DNA from: an uncultured bacterium
GTDB lineage: Bacteria > Desulfobacterota_D > UBA1144
DNA length: 64,000 bases
Direction: 5' to 3'
NCBI GenBank assembly: GCA_913050245.1
Contig: CAJWZJ010000001.1
Span: 1 to 64,000, forward strand
The translations under genes and the position numbers were made by a program. The notes below the pieces were generated by a model, which was not told the origin of the DNA, made no database searches, and worked only from the letters and a program-made list of their open reading frames with translations. Of this stretch, positions 23,594-32,340 are shown one piece after another (the first letter of the stretch is position 1; each line of letters starts with the position of its first letter).

Positions 23594-23618
23594 ATCATGG
23601 ACATCATATATCCATGAT
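23594..23618. promoter_or_regulatory. 25-bp palindromic operator in front of the iron transporter operon
   Basis: ATCATGGA (23594-23601) and TCCATGAT (23611-23618) are perfect 8-bp arms with a 9-bp spacer. On the minus strand it lies just downstream of TTGACA (23652-23647) and a weak -10 (TACATA, 23629-23624), so a bound repressor would block initiation. It does not match the classical Fur box. Confidence 0.6.
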
Positions 23619-23681
23619 AACTATATGTAATCATAATAAAAAATTTTGTCAATTAAATTAACAAAATGTTAATATGAAAAT

Positions 23682-24236
23682 ATGCTATCTAATATTCCAA
23701 TATCCTTAACTTATTTTAGGATAATAATAATTCCTTTTTTTATCTTTGCTTTTTTTCTTCCGAGTCCTAGTGGTGAATGGATTTCTTGTTGGATATTTGT
23801 GATAGCTGCAATTACTGATTATTTAGATGGAAAATTGGCTAGAGAATTAAATCAGGAATCTAAATTAGGAAGCTTATTAGATCCTGTAGCTGATAAAATT
23901 ATTGTTACAGTTGCGCTTGTTTTGATGGTACATAATAAAACAATAGATGATTATAATTTATATGCTGCAATAATAATAATTGCAAGAGAGATACTAGTTT
24001 CAGGATTAAGAGAATTTTTAGCCAAATTGCAGATATCACTACCTGTTTCAAACCTTTCTAAAATAAAAACTTTCATACAAATGTTTGCAATTTCTGTCTT
24101 ACTCTCTGGTGAACCTGGCAATCAATTTCTTTTTGGTTATGGTAAAAGCTTAGGAATATTATCATTATGGACATCAGCAATAATTACTATTCAAACAGGT
24201 TATGTTTATACAGTTAAATGCTTGAAACATACCTAA
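23682..24236 (+). CDS. pgsA: CDP-diacylglycerol-glycerol-3-phosphate 3-phosphatidyltransferase
   Basis: 184 residues, a membrane protein with about five helices. The CDP-alcohol phosphotransferase signature D-x2-D-G-x2-A-R-x8-G-x3-D-x3-D is complete in DYLDGKLAREL and GSLLDPVADK. It makes phosphatidylglycerophosphate, the committed step to phosphatidylglycerol and cardiolipin. The start has no ribosome-binding site. A -10-like TAATAT ends 6 nt before the ATG, and TTGTCA is 18 bp further up, so a leaderless transcript is possible. It is divergent from the iron operon. Confidence 0.88.
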   Translation: MLSNIPISLTYFRIIIIPFFIFAFFLPSPSGEWISCWIFVIAAITDYLDGKLARELNQESKLGSLLDPVADKIIVTVALVLMVHNKTIDDYNLYAAIIIIAREILVSGLREFLAKLQISLPVSNLSKIKTFIQMFAISVLLSGEPGNQFLFGYGKSLGILSLWTSAIITIQTGYVYTVKCLKHT

Positions 24237-25024
24237 AGAGAGTTTATAAAGTAATCGATCTCATTCAGTAATTCGTTACTAAAATCCATCATATGATCAT
24301 CATTTTCTGGGAAATAAGAAGATACTTTTGATGCGGTATTTGCTATTAATTCATCACTCATATACTTTGGTACCAACATATCTGATAACCCATGTAAATA
24401 TAATATTGGGCATGATATTGATGAAATTTTACTCTGATTATCAAATTTATCTTTTAATATAATCCTAATGGGTAAAAAAGGGAATTTCTTATTTCCCATA
24501 TCAACCATTGATGTGAAAGGGGATTCCAGTATTAAGCCTTTGGGAGAATTATTTTTAGCTATCTCTATTGCTACAGCAGTACCTAAAGATTCTCCATATA
24601 AAATAATCTCGCTTTCTTTGTAACCATTCTTGATTAACCAATTATATGATGATTGGGCATCTTCATATATATTATTTTCTGTTGGTTTTCCTTCATTACC
24701 ACTAAATCCCCTATAGGAAATAAATAAAAAATTATAGCCCATTTTTTTAAATGCGTTCGCCTTATAGGCCCTATTTTCTAAATCACCAGCATTTCCATGA
24801 AAAAATAAAATGATAAATTCACTATTTCCATTAGTATTAAGCCAAGATCTTAAACTTGAGTTACTACTTTTAATAAATATTGTTTCAATGTCATATTCTA
24901 TACTTTCAGAATTAGTATAATTGTTAATATTTGGATAATATAAAAAGCTTCTCTGAGCATAATACATAAACAGACATGCAAGAAAATATATTCCAAGAAT
25001 GATTAAAAGAATTTTGTAAAACAT
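24233..25024 (-). CDS. Membrane-anchored alpha/beta hydrolase (BEM46/YfhR-like)
   Basis: 263 residues. An N-terminal transmembrane anchor (FYKILLIILGIYFLACLFMYYAQ) is followed by the alpha/beta hydrolase domain: oxyanion motif FFHGNAGDLENR, nucleophile elbow YGESLGTAVA, acid Asp in LHGLSDMLVP, and catalytic His in ENDDHMMDF. This is the BEM46/ABHD13-like group, whose physiological substrates are mostly unknown. Its stop overlaps the end of pgsA by 4 nt. Confidence 0.82.
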   Translation of the reverse strand: MFYKILLIILGIYFLACLFMYYAQRSFLYYPNINNYTNSESIEYDIETIFIKSSNSSLRSWLNTNGNSEFIILFFHGNAGDLENRAYKANAFKKMGYNFLFISYRGFSGNEGKPTENNIYEDAQSSYNWLIKNGYKESEIILYGESLGTAVAIEIAKNNSPKGLILESPFTSMVDMGNKKFPFLPIRIILKDKFDNQSKISSISCPILYLHGLSDMLVPKYMSDELIANTASKVSSYFPENDDHMMDFSNELLNEIDYFINSL

Positions 25025-25065
25025 TTTTAATTGTCCTTATAAATATATTAATATAAAATTAAATA

Positions 25066-25131
25066 ATGAGATACTTTCCTATTTTAATATTAATTGCAAC
25101 AATATTAATTTCTTGCTCTTCATACAAGTAA
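25066..25131 (+). CDS. Possible 21-residue micro-lipoprotein
   Basis: Reads MRYFPILILIATILISC then SSYK: a lipoprotein signal peptide with lipobox LISC and only a five-residue mature part including the Cys. It lies on the plus strand between the hydrolase start and a convergent gene. Ribosome binding is weak. It resembles the shortest peptides of the LptM/entericidin kind but could be chance. Confidence 0.28.
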   Translation: MRYFPILILIATILISCSSYK

Positions 25132-25908
25132 TTAATAAGGTTTTGGTGATATATCAGGAATTCCATAAGAACTTTTGGTTCTAATTATATTGTATTTAAA
25201 TTCGCCATTATCATATAACTCTAATTCCATATAACCAGGGTTTACCTTATCAAGTGTAAATTCTTTAGTAGAACTAGTAAACTGTGCGCTAGTAGATGGA
25301 ATTGATAAAAAAGTTAAATTTGAAATTATATTTTTAGTATACTGATGAATATGTCCACTTATAACAAGTCTCAAATTTGATATTTTGGATAACTCACTTC
25401 TAATATGAGCAAAATTTCTAGTTATATGAATATCTAACCAATCAGAATTTGTCTCAAACAAATTATGGTGCATATATATTAATCCATTCAAGCTTGGCTG
25501 ATTTATAAGCTTGCTTCTAATATCCCAAAGTTTTGAATCAGAAACTTCACCATAAATTTTATTCTTTACATATGATTCAATAGGAATCAAAATCCAGTTA
25601 TTAGATATGATATCCTCGTTATATTCAAAAAAATCATTTATTGGGAGATTTTCTTTAATATCATGATTACCCCTGATAATTAATTTTTTTTTCTTTAATC
25701 TCGATAATTGGATATTAAAAAATTCAAATGAATCTTCATTTTGATCCTGAACAAGATCTCCCAATATCATGATGATATCATATCTATCTATGTTTAATTT
25801 AATTAGATCAACTATCGCTGTAAGTGAATCATAAGTATTTATACCTAAAAAATCTTTGTCTTTGATTAGATGAGAATCTGATAAAATTGCAATTCTTAAA
25901 AAATTCAT
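25132..25908 (-). CDS. Metallophosphoesterase (CpdA-like)
   Basis: 258 residues of the calcineurin-like superfamily. The five metal/phosphate motifs are visible in order: ILSDSHL, MILGDLVQDQ, IIRGNHDIKE, IYMHHNLFE and VISGHIHQYT. Spacing resembles class III cyclic nucleotide phosphodiesterases (CpdA), so hydrolysis of cAMP or another phosphodiester is possible. The substrate is not determinable. It is a single gene, divergent from the aquaporin. Confidence 0.82.
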   Translation of the reverse strand: MNFLRIAILSDSHLIKDKDFLGINTYDSLTAIVDLIKLNIDRYDIIMILGDLVQDQNEDSFEFFNIQLSRLKKKKLIIRGNHDIKENLPINDFFEYNEDIISNNWILIPIESYVKNKIYGEVSDSKLWDIRSKLINQPSLNGLIYMHHNLFETNSDWLDIHITRNFAHIRSELSKISNLRLVISGHIHQYTKNIISNLTFLSIPSTSAQFTSSTKEFTLDKVNPGYMELELYDNGEFKYNIIRTKSSYGIPDISPKPY

Positions 25909-25951
25909 ACAATATGTATTATATTATAAAACTTTTGGAGAAAATAATTTA

Positions 25952-26578
25952 ATGAATAAATATATAGCAGAATTGTATGGAACTTTTTTATTAGTATTAG
26001 CAATCATAGGAACGTTCTTAATGTGTCAAAGTATGGACGCTCCTGGTTATCTTACTCTTCTCACAATAGCTTTAGCCGTGGCATTGGTTCTACTATCTAA
26101 CATTACAATTTTTTCAAAAGTATCAGGTGCACATTTTAATCCCGCAGTCAGTCTTATGATGTATTTACGAAAGAATATATCCTTCAATGAATTTTTAAGC
26201 TATTCGGCTCTTCAAATTATTGGTGCAATCGCAGCAATAGTATTTGCTCATCTTACTTTTAATATTGGCGAAACATCTTTTTCTTTGATTTCCAGAGATT
26301 CTAATGGGATATTGCTATCTGAATTCCTTGCAACAGCAGGTTTACTTGTAGCTATAATTCATGCTGAAAGATTTATGCCTGAAAGAGTTCCAATGGTTAT
26401 ATCTTCATATATATTCGCTGCTACATTCTTTACAGCATCTACTTGTTTTGCGAATCCTGCTGTTACTATTTCGAGAATTTTTACAGATACTGGTGTTGGG
26501 ATCAATATTGAGAGTGCTCTATTATTTTTATTGGTTGAATTTTTAGCTGCATTTGTTGTGGCTAAGGCTATCAATTAA
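25952..26578 (+). CDS. Aquaporin-family channel, AqpS-like selectivity filter
   Basis: 208 residues with six helices. Both half-helix motifs are present: SGAHFNPAVS and CFANPAVTIS. In water-selective AqpZ and in GlpF an Arg follows the second NPA. Here it is Val, as in the arsenite channel AqpS, which implies a wider pore for uncharged solutes such as metalloid hydroxides. No ars genes lie nearby. The channel may instead pass glycerol, urea or boric acid. The gene has an AT-rich upstream region with TTTTGGAG as its ribosome-binding site. Confidence 0.87.
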   Translation: MNKYIAELYGTFLLVLAIIGTFLMCQSMDAPGYLTLLTIALAVALVLLSNITIFSKVSGAHFNPAVSLMMYLRKNISFNEFLSYSALQIIGAIAAIVFAHLTFNIGETSFSLISRDSNGILLSEFLATAGLLVAIIHAERFMPERVPMVISSYIFAATFFTASTCFANPAVTISRIFTDTGVGINIESALLFLLVEFLAAFVVAKAIN

Positions 26579-26579
26579 A

Positions 26580-26783
26580 CTAGTGTTTTGCAATTAATGA
26601 CTGGATAGTAAAGTTTAAAGTAGGATTCTCAGAAAGACTTAATTGTTCTTCAATTTTTTCATTTATGATCCTATAGGCTAGCTTAAGCATGGTAGAATCA
26701 GAAAATACTTTGAAATACTCTAGTCGTCTTATTTCGTTAGCTAAAAGATTATAGGCTTGATTCTTTTTTTCTTTATTGCTCAT
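26580..26783 (-). CDS. Small alpha-helical protein of unknown function
   Basis: 67 residues from the ATG at 26783; a TTG at 26792 is the alternative. It is entirely helical and charged (KEKKNQAYNLLANEIRRLEYFKVFSDSTMLKLAYRIINEKIEEQL), with no Cys and no signal peptide. It may be a small DNA- or RNA-binding or adaptor protein. No family is recognised. It converges with the aquaporin gene, 1 nt apart. Confidence 0.5.
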   Translation of the reverse strand: MSNKEKKNQAYNLLANEIRRLEYFKVFSDSTMLKLAYRIINEKIEEQLSLSENPTLNFTIQSLIAKH

Positions 26784-26953
26784 GGTCAGCAATTATTCAA
26801 CAATATTTTTAAATTGTCAAATAATATTACTACTCTATTTAATTATTAAAATTTATAATTTATTTATAATTTATTATATTCAACAATGATGATGAATTAG
26901 ATAATTCTTGTCTATTCTTTGTCCAAATTTTTTATCGTATTTGTTAAATTTCT

Positions 26954-26982
26954 TTGACATTTCTTTAATTTTAAACTATAAA
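26954..26982 (+). promoter_or_regulatory. Sigma-70 promoter of the oad operon
   Basis: TTGACA (26954-26959), 17 bp, TATAAA (26977-26982). The predicted start is about 26989-26991, the first base of the leader hairpin. The rest of the 335-nt gap (26784-27118) is AT-rich with no credible ORF. Confidence 0.78.
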
Positions 26983-26990
26983 GATAATAT

Positions 26991-27046
26991 AGGCTTGTAT
27001 TCTATAATATCGTCTCCTCCTGATTTTAGATATAAGCCTTTTTTTT
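26991..27046 (+). ncRNA. oad leader hairpin ending in U8 (attenuator or small RNA)
   Basis: AGGCTTGTA (26991-26999) pairs with TATAAGCCT (27031-27039), with one G-U pair. The stem is continued by TCTA/TAGA (27001-27004 with 27027-27030). It is followed at once by eight Ts (27039-27046). The loop holds CTCCTCC, which can pair with the GGAG of the oadG ribosome-binding site at 27103-27110. Transcription from the promoter upstream would either stop here or read through into oadGAB. No known riboswitch consensus was recognised. Confidence 0.62.
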
Positions 27047-27118
27047 GTTTGTCTTTATGGGTTTTTTTTACTACAATATGTATGGTTTTAATTTTTATAA
27101 ATAGAAGGAGTTTTCACA

Positions 27119-27337
27119 TTGATAGGTGAATCTATAAATTTCATGATTTTGGGAATGTCTACAGTTTTCTCTTTCTTGCTAATCATGATACTAGTTCTAA
27201 GAGTCCAATCATTTATTATAGAGAAATTTTTCTTTGACTCTGTATCTGAAAATAATACCGCTAATGAGGGATCTTTAAATAATAAAAAGGTTGCTATAAT
27301 ATCAGCGGCAATTCAAAAACATACAGATAACAAATAG
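27119..27337 (+). CDS. oadG: Oxaloacetate decarboxylase gamma chain (OadG)
   Basis: 72 residues with one N-terminal transmembrane helix (FMILGMSTVFSFLLIMILVLRVQSFII), matching OadG, which begins with LLGMGxVFxFL. A linker and the C-terminal AIISAAIQKHTDNK follow, like the AAI.AAIxxY ending of OadG. The start is TTG at 27119, set by AGAAGGAG (27103-27110). OadG anchors the alpha subunit to the OadB pump. It leads a three-gene operon, 23 nt before oadA. Confidence 0.82.
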   Translation: MIGESINFMILGMSTVFSFLLIMILVLRVQSFIIEKFFFDSVSENNTANEGSLNNKKVAIISAAIQKHTDNK

Positions 27338-27360
27338 AACTTATATAGAAAAAAAAAGAT

Positions 27361-29169
27361 ATGAGTAAAAAATATATAGATATAATGGATACCACTTTTA
27401 GAGATGGATTCCAATCTGTTTTTGGTGGTAGAGTCTTGATGGAAGATTTTATGCCTGCAGTTGAGGAAGCAGCAAAAGCAGGAATCACTCATTTTGAATT
27501 TGGTGGCGGAGCTAGATTTCAGAGTCTTTTCTTTTATTTAAATGAAAATGCTTTTGATATGATGGACAAATTTAGAGAAATTGTCGGTCAAGATGCAAAT
27601 CTTCAAACTCTTTCACGAGGAATTAATACTGTAGCACTAGATACGGGCAGTAGAGAAATAGTTGATCTTCATGCGAAAATGTTCAAAAAACATGGAACAA
27701 CAACCATAAGAAACTTTGATGCTTTGAATGATGTTTCTAATCTTCAATATAGTGCTGAATGTGTAAATAAACATGGACTAAAGCATGAGGCAGTAATAAC
27801 AATGATGGATTTACCTCCTGGATGTGAGGGAGCTCATACTGTTGAATTTTATGAAAAAATATTGAGGCAGATTCTAGACTCTGATATGAAATTTAGTTCA
27901 TTATGTTTTAAAGATGCAAGTGGAACATCACATCCCAGAAAAGTTTATGAGACAATCAAAATGGCAAGATCACTTTTACCCAAAGATATGCATATTAGAT
28001 TTCATACTCATGAAACTGCAGGTGTTAGTGTTGCTTGCTATTTGGCTGCATTAGATGCAGGTGCTGATGGTATTGATACAGCTGTTGATCCGCTCTCAGG
28101 AGGTACTAGTCAACCTGACTTATTAACAATGTTACATGCTACAAAGAACAGTGATTATAACCTTGGCGACTTGGAATCAAGTAAGGTTTTAAAATATAGA
28201 GAAGTTCTTGTAGAGAGACTGAAGGATTACTATTTCCCTGGAGAAGCTCAAAAAGTATCTCCCTTGATACCCTTCTCGCCAATGCCTGGTGGTGCACTAA
28301 CAGCAAACACACAAATGATGAGGGATAATAATATTTTAGATAAGTTTCCCGAAGTAATAAATGCAATGGGCGAAGTTGTTGAAAAAGGAGGATATGGGAC
28401 ATCTGTTACCCCAGTTTCACAATTTTATTGGCAACAAGCTTTTTCAAATGTAATGTTTGGTACATGGAATAAGATAGCAGATGGATATGGAAAAATGGTT
28501 CTTGGATATTTTGGTAAAACTCCTACCAAGCCTGATAGTAAAATAGTCGAACTTGCCTCTGAACAATTGAAACTAGATCCAACAACAGAAAATCCTCTAG
28601 ATATTGCCGATAGAGATGAAAAAAAGAGTATTAATTATTGGTCATCTGTTCTTAAAAATGAAGGTATAGATGTTAATGATGAAAATATATTTATAGCAGC
28701 AGCTTGTGGCGATAAAGGGATAGAATTTTTAAAAGGTGAAATTTCAGCAAATGTTAGAAAAATAGACCCTAATGCTCCTGTAGATACATCTTCGTCAAAA
28801 AGCACTGAGCCTAGTGTAGCTTCAACTTACACTGTTATATTAGATGGAGAAAAATATAATGTACAAGTAGCACCGGGAGAAAATATAGATATTGTTCCTG
28901 CTTCCGCCAATACTGCGAATACAACTGAAAGTAAAACCGAGAGTGTCAAATCAGACGGTCAAGGTGTAGGTGCTCCGGTAAATGGTGTTGTTATAAAAGT
29001 TTTATCAAATGTCGGAGATAAAGTATCTGCTGATCAGACTGTAATGGTTCTGGAATCAATGAAGATGGAAATTGAAGTCAAAGCTGGTTCAGATGGAACT
29101 CTTGCTTCAATTAGTGTGGCTAAAGGTCAAAATGTTGAGGAGGGGCAATCTATATTCGCCGTATCATAA
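27361..29169 (+). CDS. oadA: Oxaloacetate decarboxylase alpha chain / pyruvate carboxylase subunit B type, biotinylated
   Basis: 602 residues. The N-terminal carboxyltransferase TIM barrel begins [15 protein letters not shown] and contains LCFKDASGT and [23 protein letters not shown]. It is followed by the conserved [18 protein letters not shown] region. A Ser/Thr-rich linker (about residues 475-530) leads to a biotinyl domain with the acceptor Lys in [10 protein letters not shown]. It transfers carboxyl from oxaloacetate to biotin for decarboxylation by OadB. Its sequence type is close to forms found in epsilonproteobacteria. With OadG and OadB next to it, a Na+-pumping decarboxylase is the best reading. 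Confidence 0.93.
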   Translation: MSKKYIDIMDTTFRDGFQSVFGGRVLMEDFMPAVEEAAKAGITHFEFGGGARFQSLFFYLNENAFDMMDKFREIVGQDANLQTLSRGINTVALDTGSREIVDLHAKMFKKHGTTTIRNFDALNDVSNLQYSAECVNKHGLKHEAVITMMDLPPGCEGAHTVEFYEKILRQILDSDMKFSSLCFKDASGTSHPRKVYETIKMARSLLPKDMHIRFHTHETAGVSVACYLAALDAGADGIDTAVDPLSGGTSQPDLLTMLHATKNSDYNLGDLESSKVLKYREVLVERLKDYYFPGEAQKVSPLIPFSPMPGGALTANTQMMRDNNILDKFPEVINAMGEVVEKGGYGTSVTPVSQFYWQQAFSNVMFGTWNKIADGYGKMVLGYFGKTPTKPDSKIVELASEQLKLDPTTENPLDIADRDEKKSINYWSSVLKNEGIDVNDENIFIAAACGDKGIEFLKGEISANVRKIDPNAPVDTSSSKSTEPSVASTYTVILDGEKYNVQVAPGENIDIVPASANTANTTESKTESVKSDGQGVGAPVNGVVIKVLSNVGDKVSADQTVMVLESMKMEIEVKAGSDGTLASISVAKGQNVEEGQSIFAVS

Positions 29170-29173
29170 TATT

Positions 29174-30490
29174 ATGAAAAGAATATTTTTTTTTACAGTT
29201 CTTATTTTTTCTTTTTTTGTTTTAACTGAGATAAAGTCTCACTCTGTTGAATCTGAAAAAATAAAAAATGAAACATATGAAAAAAAGAATCTTACACAAT
29301 TAATCAATAATTTATATAAATCAACGGGTATTCATGAATTTATGAATCCTGTAGAAGGAAAACTTGATGCAGATAAAAAAGAGGTAATGTCATTGTTTAA
29401 TCAAACATGGGGCAGAGCAATCATGATACTAATAGCTTTTTGCCTTTTCTATCTAGCTATATCGAAAAATTTTGAACCTCTGTTGCTAATACCTATTGGA
29501 TTTGGCGCCCTTTTGGCAAATATTCCCATTGCTGAAATCGCTGGCCCCAATGGCTTTGTCGGAATCCTTTACTCAATGGGTGTCGAAACGGGACTCTTTC
29601 CAATACTAATCTTTATGGGCGTAGGTGCAATGACAGACTTTGGTCCATTAATTGCTAATCCTAAAACTGCATTATTAGGAGCTGCTGCTCAATTTGGTAT
29701 TTTTGGTACTTTAGTTGGAGCTGTTTTTTTAACACAGAATACTGACATTATTAATTTTTCATTACAAGATTCTGCAGCTATTAGCATAATTGGAGGTGCA
29801 GATGGTCCAACCGCCATTTTTATTGCATCCAGATTGGCTCCTGATTTGCTAGGTGCTATTGCTGTTGCAGCATATTCATATATGGCTTTGGTGCCGATTA
29901 TTCAACCTCCAATCATGAAAGCTTTAACATCTGAAAAAGAAAGAAATATTAAAATGGTTCAATTAAGAAAAGTTAATAAAATTGAAAAAATAGTTTTTCC
30001 CTTAACTGTATTATTTTTATGTATATTGGCTTTACCTGATGCTACACCTCTGGTTGGAGCTTTATGCTTTGGAAACTTTGTAAAAGAATCAGGAGTGGTA
30101 GAGAGGCTGTCTGAAACCTTACAAAATTCTCTTATTAACATAGTGACAATTTTTCTCGGTTTAGCTGTTGGTTCAAAATTAGCAGCGGATAAATTTTTAG
30201 TTCCAGAAACTTTAGGTATCATTTTTCTTGGCTTGGCAGCCTTTTCCGTTGGTACCGTAGCTGGTCTATTAATGGCTAAATTAATGAATAAACTTTCCAA
30301 AGATCCTATCAACCCATTGATTGGTTCCGCAGGTGTTTCTGCAGTTCCTATGGCGGCAAGAGTCTCTAATAGAGTTGGAATGGAATCAAATCCTTCTAAC
30401 GTGCTACTAATGCATGCTATGGGACCAAATGTTTCAGGAGTTATTGGTTCAGCCGTTGCCGCAGGCGTACTAATATCTATATTTGGTTAA
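29174..30490 (+). CDS. oadB: Oxaloacetate decarboxylase beta chain, Na+ pump subunit (OadB)
   Basis: 438 residues. I chose the ATG at 29174, 4 nt after the oadA stop, because an earlier in-frame start lies inside oadA. An N-terminal helix ([18 protein letters not shown]) precedes a polar stretch. The OadB/GcdB/MmdB core of about ten helices follows, with [48 protein letters not shown] and [13 protein letters not shown]. It decarboxylates carboxybiotin and exports Na+. The N-terminal signal-anchor extension is longer than in the enterobacterial enzyme. Confidence 0.93.
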   Translation: MKRIFFFTVLIFSFFVLTEIKSHSVESEKIKNETYEKKNLTQLINNLYKSTGIHEFMNPVEGKLDADKKEVMSLFNQTWGRAIMILIAFCLFYLAISKNFEPLLLIPIGFGALLANIPIAEIAGPNGFVGILYSMGVETGLFPILIFMGVGAMTDFGPLIANPKTALLGAAAQFGIFGTLVGAVFLTQNTDIINFSLQDSAAISIIGGADGPTAIFIASRLAPDLLGAIAVAAYSYMALVPIIQPPIMKALTSEKERNIKMVQLRKVNKIEKIVFPLTVLFLCILALPDATPLVGALCFGNFVKESGVVERLSETLQNSLINIVTIFLGLAVGSKLAADKFLVPETLGIIFLGLAAFSVGTVAGLLMAKLMNKLSKDPINPLIGSAGVSAVPMAARVSNRVGMESNPSNVLLMHAMGPNVSGVIGSAVAAGVLISIFG

Positions 30491-30970
30491 ATGTCTCTAG
30501 TATTTGATATAGAGACCGATGGTTTTGTTAAGGATATGACAACAATCCATTGTGTTGTGACTCTAGATACAGATGACAATAAGGTTAAAACATATTATGG
30601 AAAAAATCTTGCAAATGGTATAAAGGAACTAGAAATTGCTAGCGAAATTATAGGTCATAATATTGAAGGATTTGATATACCCGCAATTCAGAAATTATAT
30701 AGCTTTAAACCTAAAGGTAAAATTTCTGATACATTAAAATATGTAAGGAATATCTGGCCAAACATTCAAGATGAAAAAGAGCTAAATAAAAATATTCCAG
30801 AAGAATTAAAAGGAAGACATTCCTTAGATGCTTGGGGATATAGACTAGGAGAAAACAAAGGGAAATATGATGTAGGCTGGGACAAATTTACCGAGGAAAT
30901 GCTTGAGTACTGTATACAGGATGTAAGAGTAACTTCTCTGCTATGGAAGTTAATATGCTCAAAAATATAA
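30491..30970 (+). CDS. Stand-alone DEDDy 3'-5' exonuclease domain, T7-like DNA polymerase type
   Basis: 159 residues. The three exonuclease motifs are LVFDIETDGF (Exo I, D-x-E), EIIGHNIEGFDIPAI (Exo II) and LEYCIQDVRVTSLLW (Exo III, Y-x3-D). The wording of the motifs resembles the proofreading domain of phage family A DNA polymerases of the T7/pelagiphage kind. No polymerase domain follows. It starts at the base after the oadB stop and is followed by a convergent gene. It may be a domesticated phage nuclease in DNA or RNA repair. The core motifs look intact. Confidence 0.78.
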   Translation: MSLVFDIETDGFVKDMTTIHCVVTLDTDDNKVKTYYGKNLANGIKELEIASEIIGHNIEGFDIPAIQKLYSFKPKGKISDTLKYVRNIWPNIQDEKELNKNIPEELKGRHSLDAWGYRLGENKGKYDVGWDKFTEEMLEYCIQDVRVTSLLWKLICSKI

Positions 30971-30971
30971 A

Positions 30972-31490
30972 CTATTTTTTTCTTTTAAATAATTTTGATA
31001 ATACCGGAGTCCAAGCTAGGATTAATGGAACAGGTCTACGAATATAAAAAATAATTATTAGCAAGATTAAATTCGTAAACCACACCTCCGGCTGTCCCCA
31101 CGAAACTCCATCAAACCTGTAATCTGATATAGGCCAGAAGATCTTAGTACCAAAAAAATCCTTAGAATGGGAGATTGAATCAACTAAAATATGAAATGGC
31201 CAAGCTAGCGAAGCAAAAGATAAACTTTTTTTACCTAGTAAATAAAATATTATAACTATTAAAACTCCTGTAATTAAACTGTGAGAAAAGTCATATAATG
31301 TGAAGACCCATTCAGGAATTGAAGATATAGAAGGCCTACCGAATGAAAATTGCCCACTTATAAGTTTAAAAAATAAATTTGGTATAAAAGGAATTAAATC
31401 AGGAATAGCACCAAAAAAAATTGGTAAATAAAGGTGCTTTCTATACCCAAATAATGCTTTACCCCACAGGGCATGGCTGATAGTGTCCAA
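30972..31490 (-). CDS. DUF457-type membrane-bound metal-dependent hydrolase
   Basis: 172 residues with about four transmembrane helices. It starts MDTISHALWG, the typical opening of the YdjM/DUF457 group with Asp and His ligands. It contains FFGAIPDLIPF, the Asp-His pair DFSHSLI and WPFHILVDSISHS, where the paired His/Asp residues form the metal site. Function is not known beyond this pattern. It lies 3 nt downstream of hflC. Confidence 0.8.
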   Translation of the reverse strand: MDTISHALWGKALFGYRKHLYLPIFFGAIPDLIPFIPNLFFKLISGQFSFGRPSISSIPEWVFTLYDFSHSLITGVLIVIIFYLLGKKSLSFASLAWPFHILVDSISHSKDFFGTKIFWPISDYRFDGVSWGQPEVWFTNLILLIIIFYIRRPVPLILAWTPVLSKLFKRKK

Positions 31491-31493
31491 AAA

Positions 31494-32339
31494 CTAATCC
31501 TTACGTTTTATAAGATTTAATAATTCTGAATCAATTGGTAAGAAGATTATCGATTTACCGTCTATTATTTTATCATAAGCATCTAATTTTCTTAGGAACT
31601 CATAAAAATCTGGATCCTTTGAATAAGAATCCGAATATATTTTGGTAGCTACTTTATCCCCTTCACCTTTTATCTCTTCACTTGTTGCATAAGCTTCAGC
31701 AAGTATTATTTCTCTTTGTTTATCAGTTTGAGCTCTAATCTTAGCAGATTCCTCTTCACCCTCTGATCTGTATCTTTTAGAAATTCTTGACCTTTCAGCA
31801 ATCATTCTATCAAAAACACTTCTTTGAACTTCGCTAGGTAGATCTGCTCTTTTAATCCTCACATCAATCAGCTCCATACCAAAATCTTTTAACCTTTCAG
31901 TGCTACCCTTTTTAACTTCATCCATTATGAGCTCACGATTTTCTGCGATTACTTCATTTATATTGTGAGTTGCAAGTTCTTCTCTCATTTCAGAAAATAC
32001 AATATCTTCAATTCTCGAATTTGCACTAAAAAGATTGTTTACAGATTTAAAGAAAACTAGGGGATCTACAATTTTCCATCTTGCAATAAAATCAACAACG
32101 AGTCTTTTTTTATCGAGGGTTAGGTATTCACCAGGAGGTGCATCTGTGGATAGAATCCTATTATCAAACTTAGTAACCTTTTCAATAAAAGGCTTTTTAA
32201 AGCTCAAACCAGGCTTGGTTATAGTTCTTTTATACTCACCTAGCTCTGTAATTATAGCTTGTTGAGTTTCGTCCACAACAAAAATGAATGTTGGTGAGAA
32301 AATTAGCAAAAGCAATATAACTGGTAAAAATTTTTTCAT
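31494..32339 (-). CDS. hflC: FtsH regulator HflC (SPFH/band 7)
   Basis: 281 residues from the ATG at 32339, 1 nt after the hflK stop. An earlier in-frame start would overlap hflK. The N-terminal signal anchor is MKKFLPVILLLLIFSPTFIFVV, followed by the band 7 domain (VDETQQAIITELGEYKRTITKPGLSFKKPFIEKV, RILSTDAPPGEYLTLDKKRL). A coiled coil with AEERSRISKRYRSEGEEE-like sequence comes next, then the LPIDSELL tail. It forms the periplasm-facing cage around FtsH with HflK. Confidence 0.93.
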   Translation of the reverse strand: MKKFLPVILLLLIFSPTFIFVVDETQQAIITELGEYKRTITKPGLSFKKPFIEKVTKFDNRILSTDAPPGEYLTLDKKRLVVDFIARWKIVDPLVFFKSVNNLFSANSRIEDIVFSEMREELATHNINEVIAENRELIMDEVKKGSTERLKDFGMELIDVRIKRADLPSEVQRSVFDRMIAERSRISKRYRSEGEEESAKIRAQTDKQREIILAEAYATSEEIKGEGDKVATKIYSDSYSKDPDFYEFLRKLDAYDKIIDGKSIIFLPIDSELLNLIKRKD

Positions 32340-32340
32340 A

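Noticed and set aside
26991..27046. Named sodium riboswitch in the oad leader
   Set aside because: The context is tempting, but I could not match any remembered consensus, so no class is assigned.
26908..27129. Plus-strand frame of 73 codons upstream of oadG
   Set aside because: It starts with a non-ATG codon upstream of the promoter and runs through the leader hairpin; the composition is that of translated AT-rich spacer.
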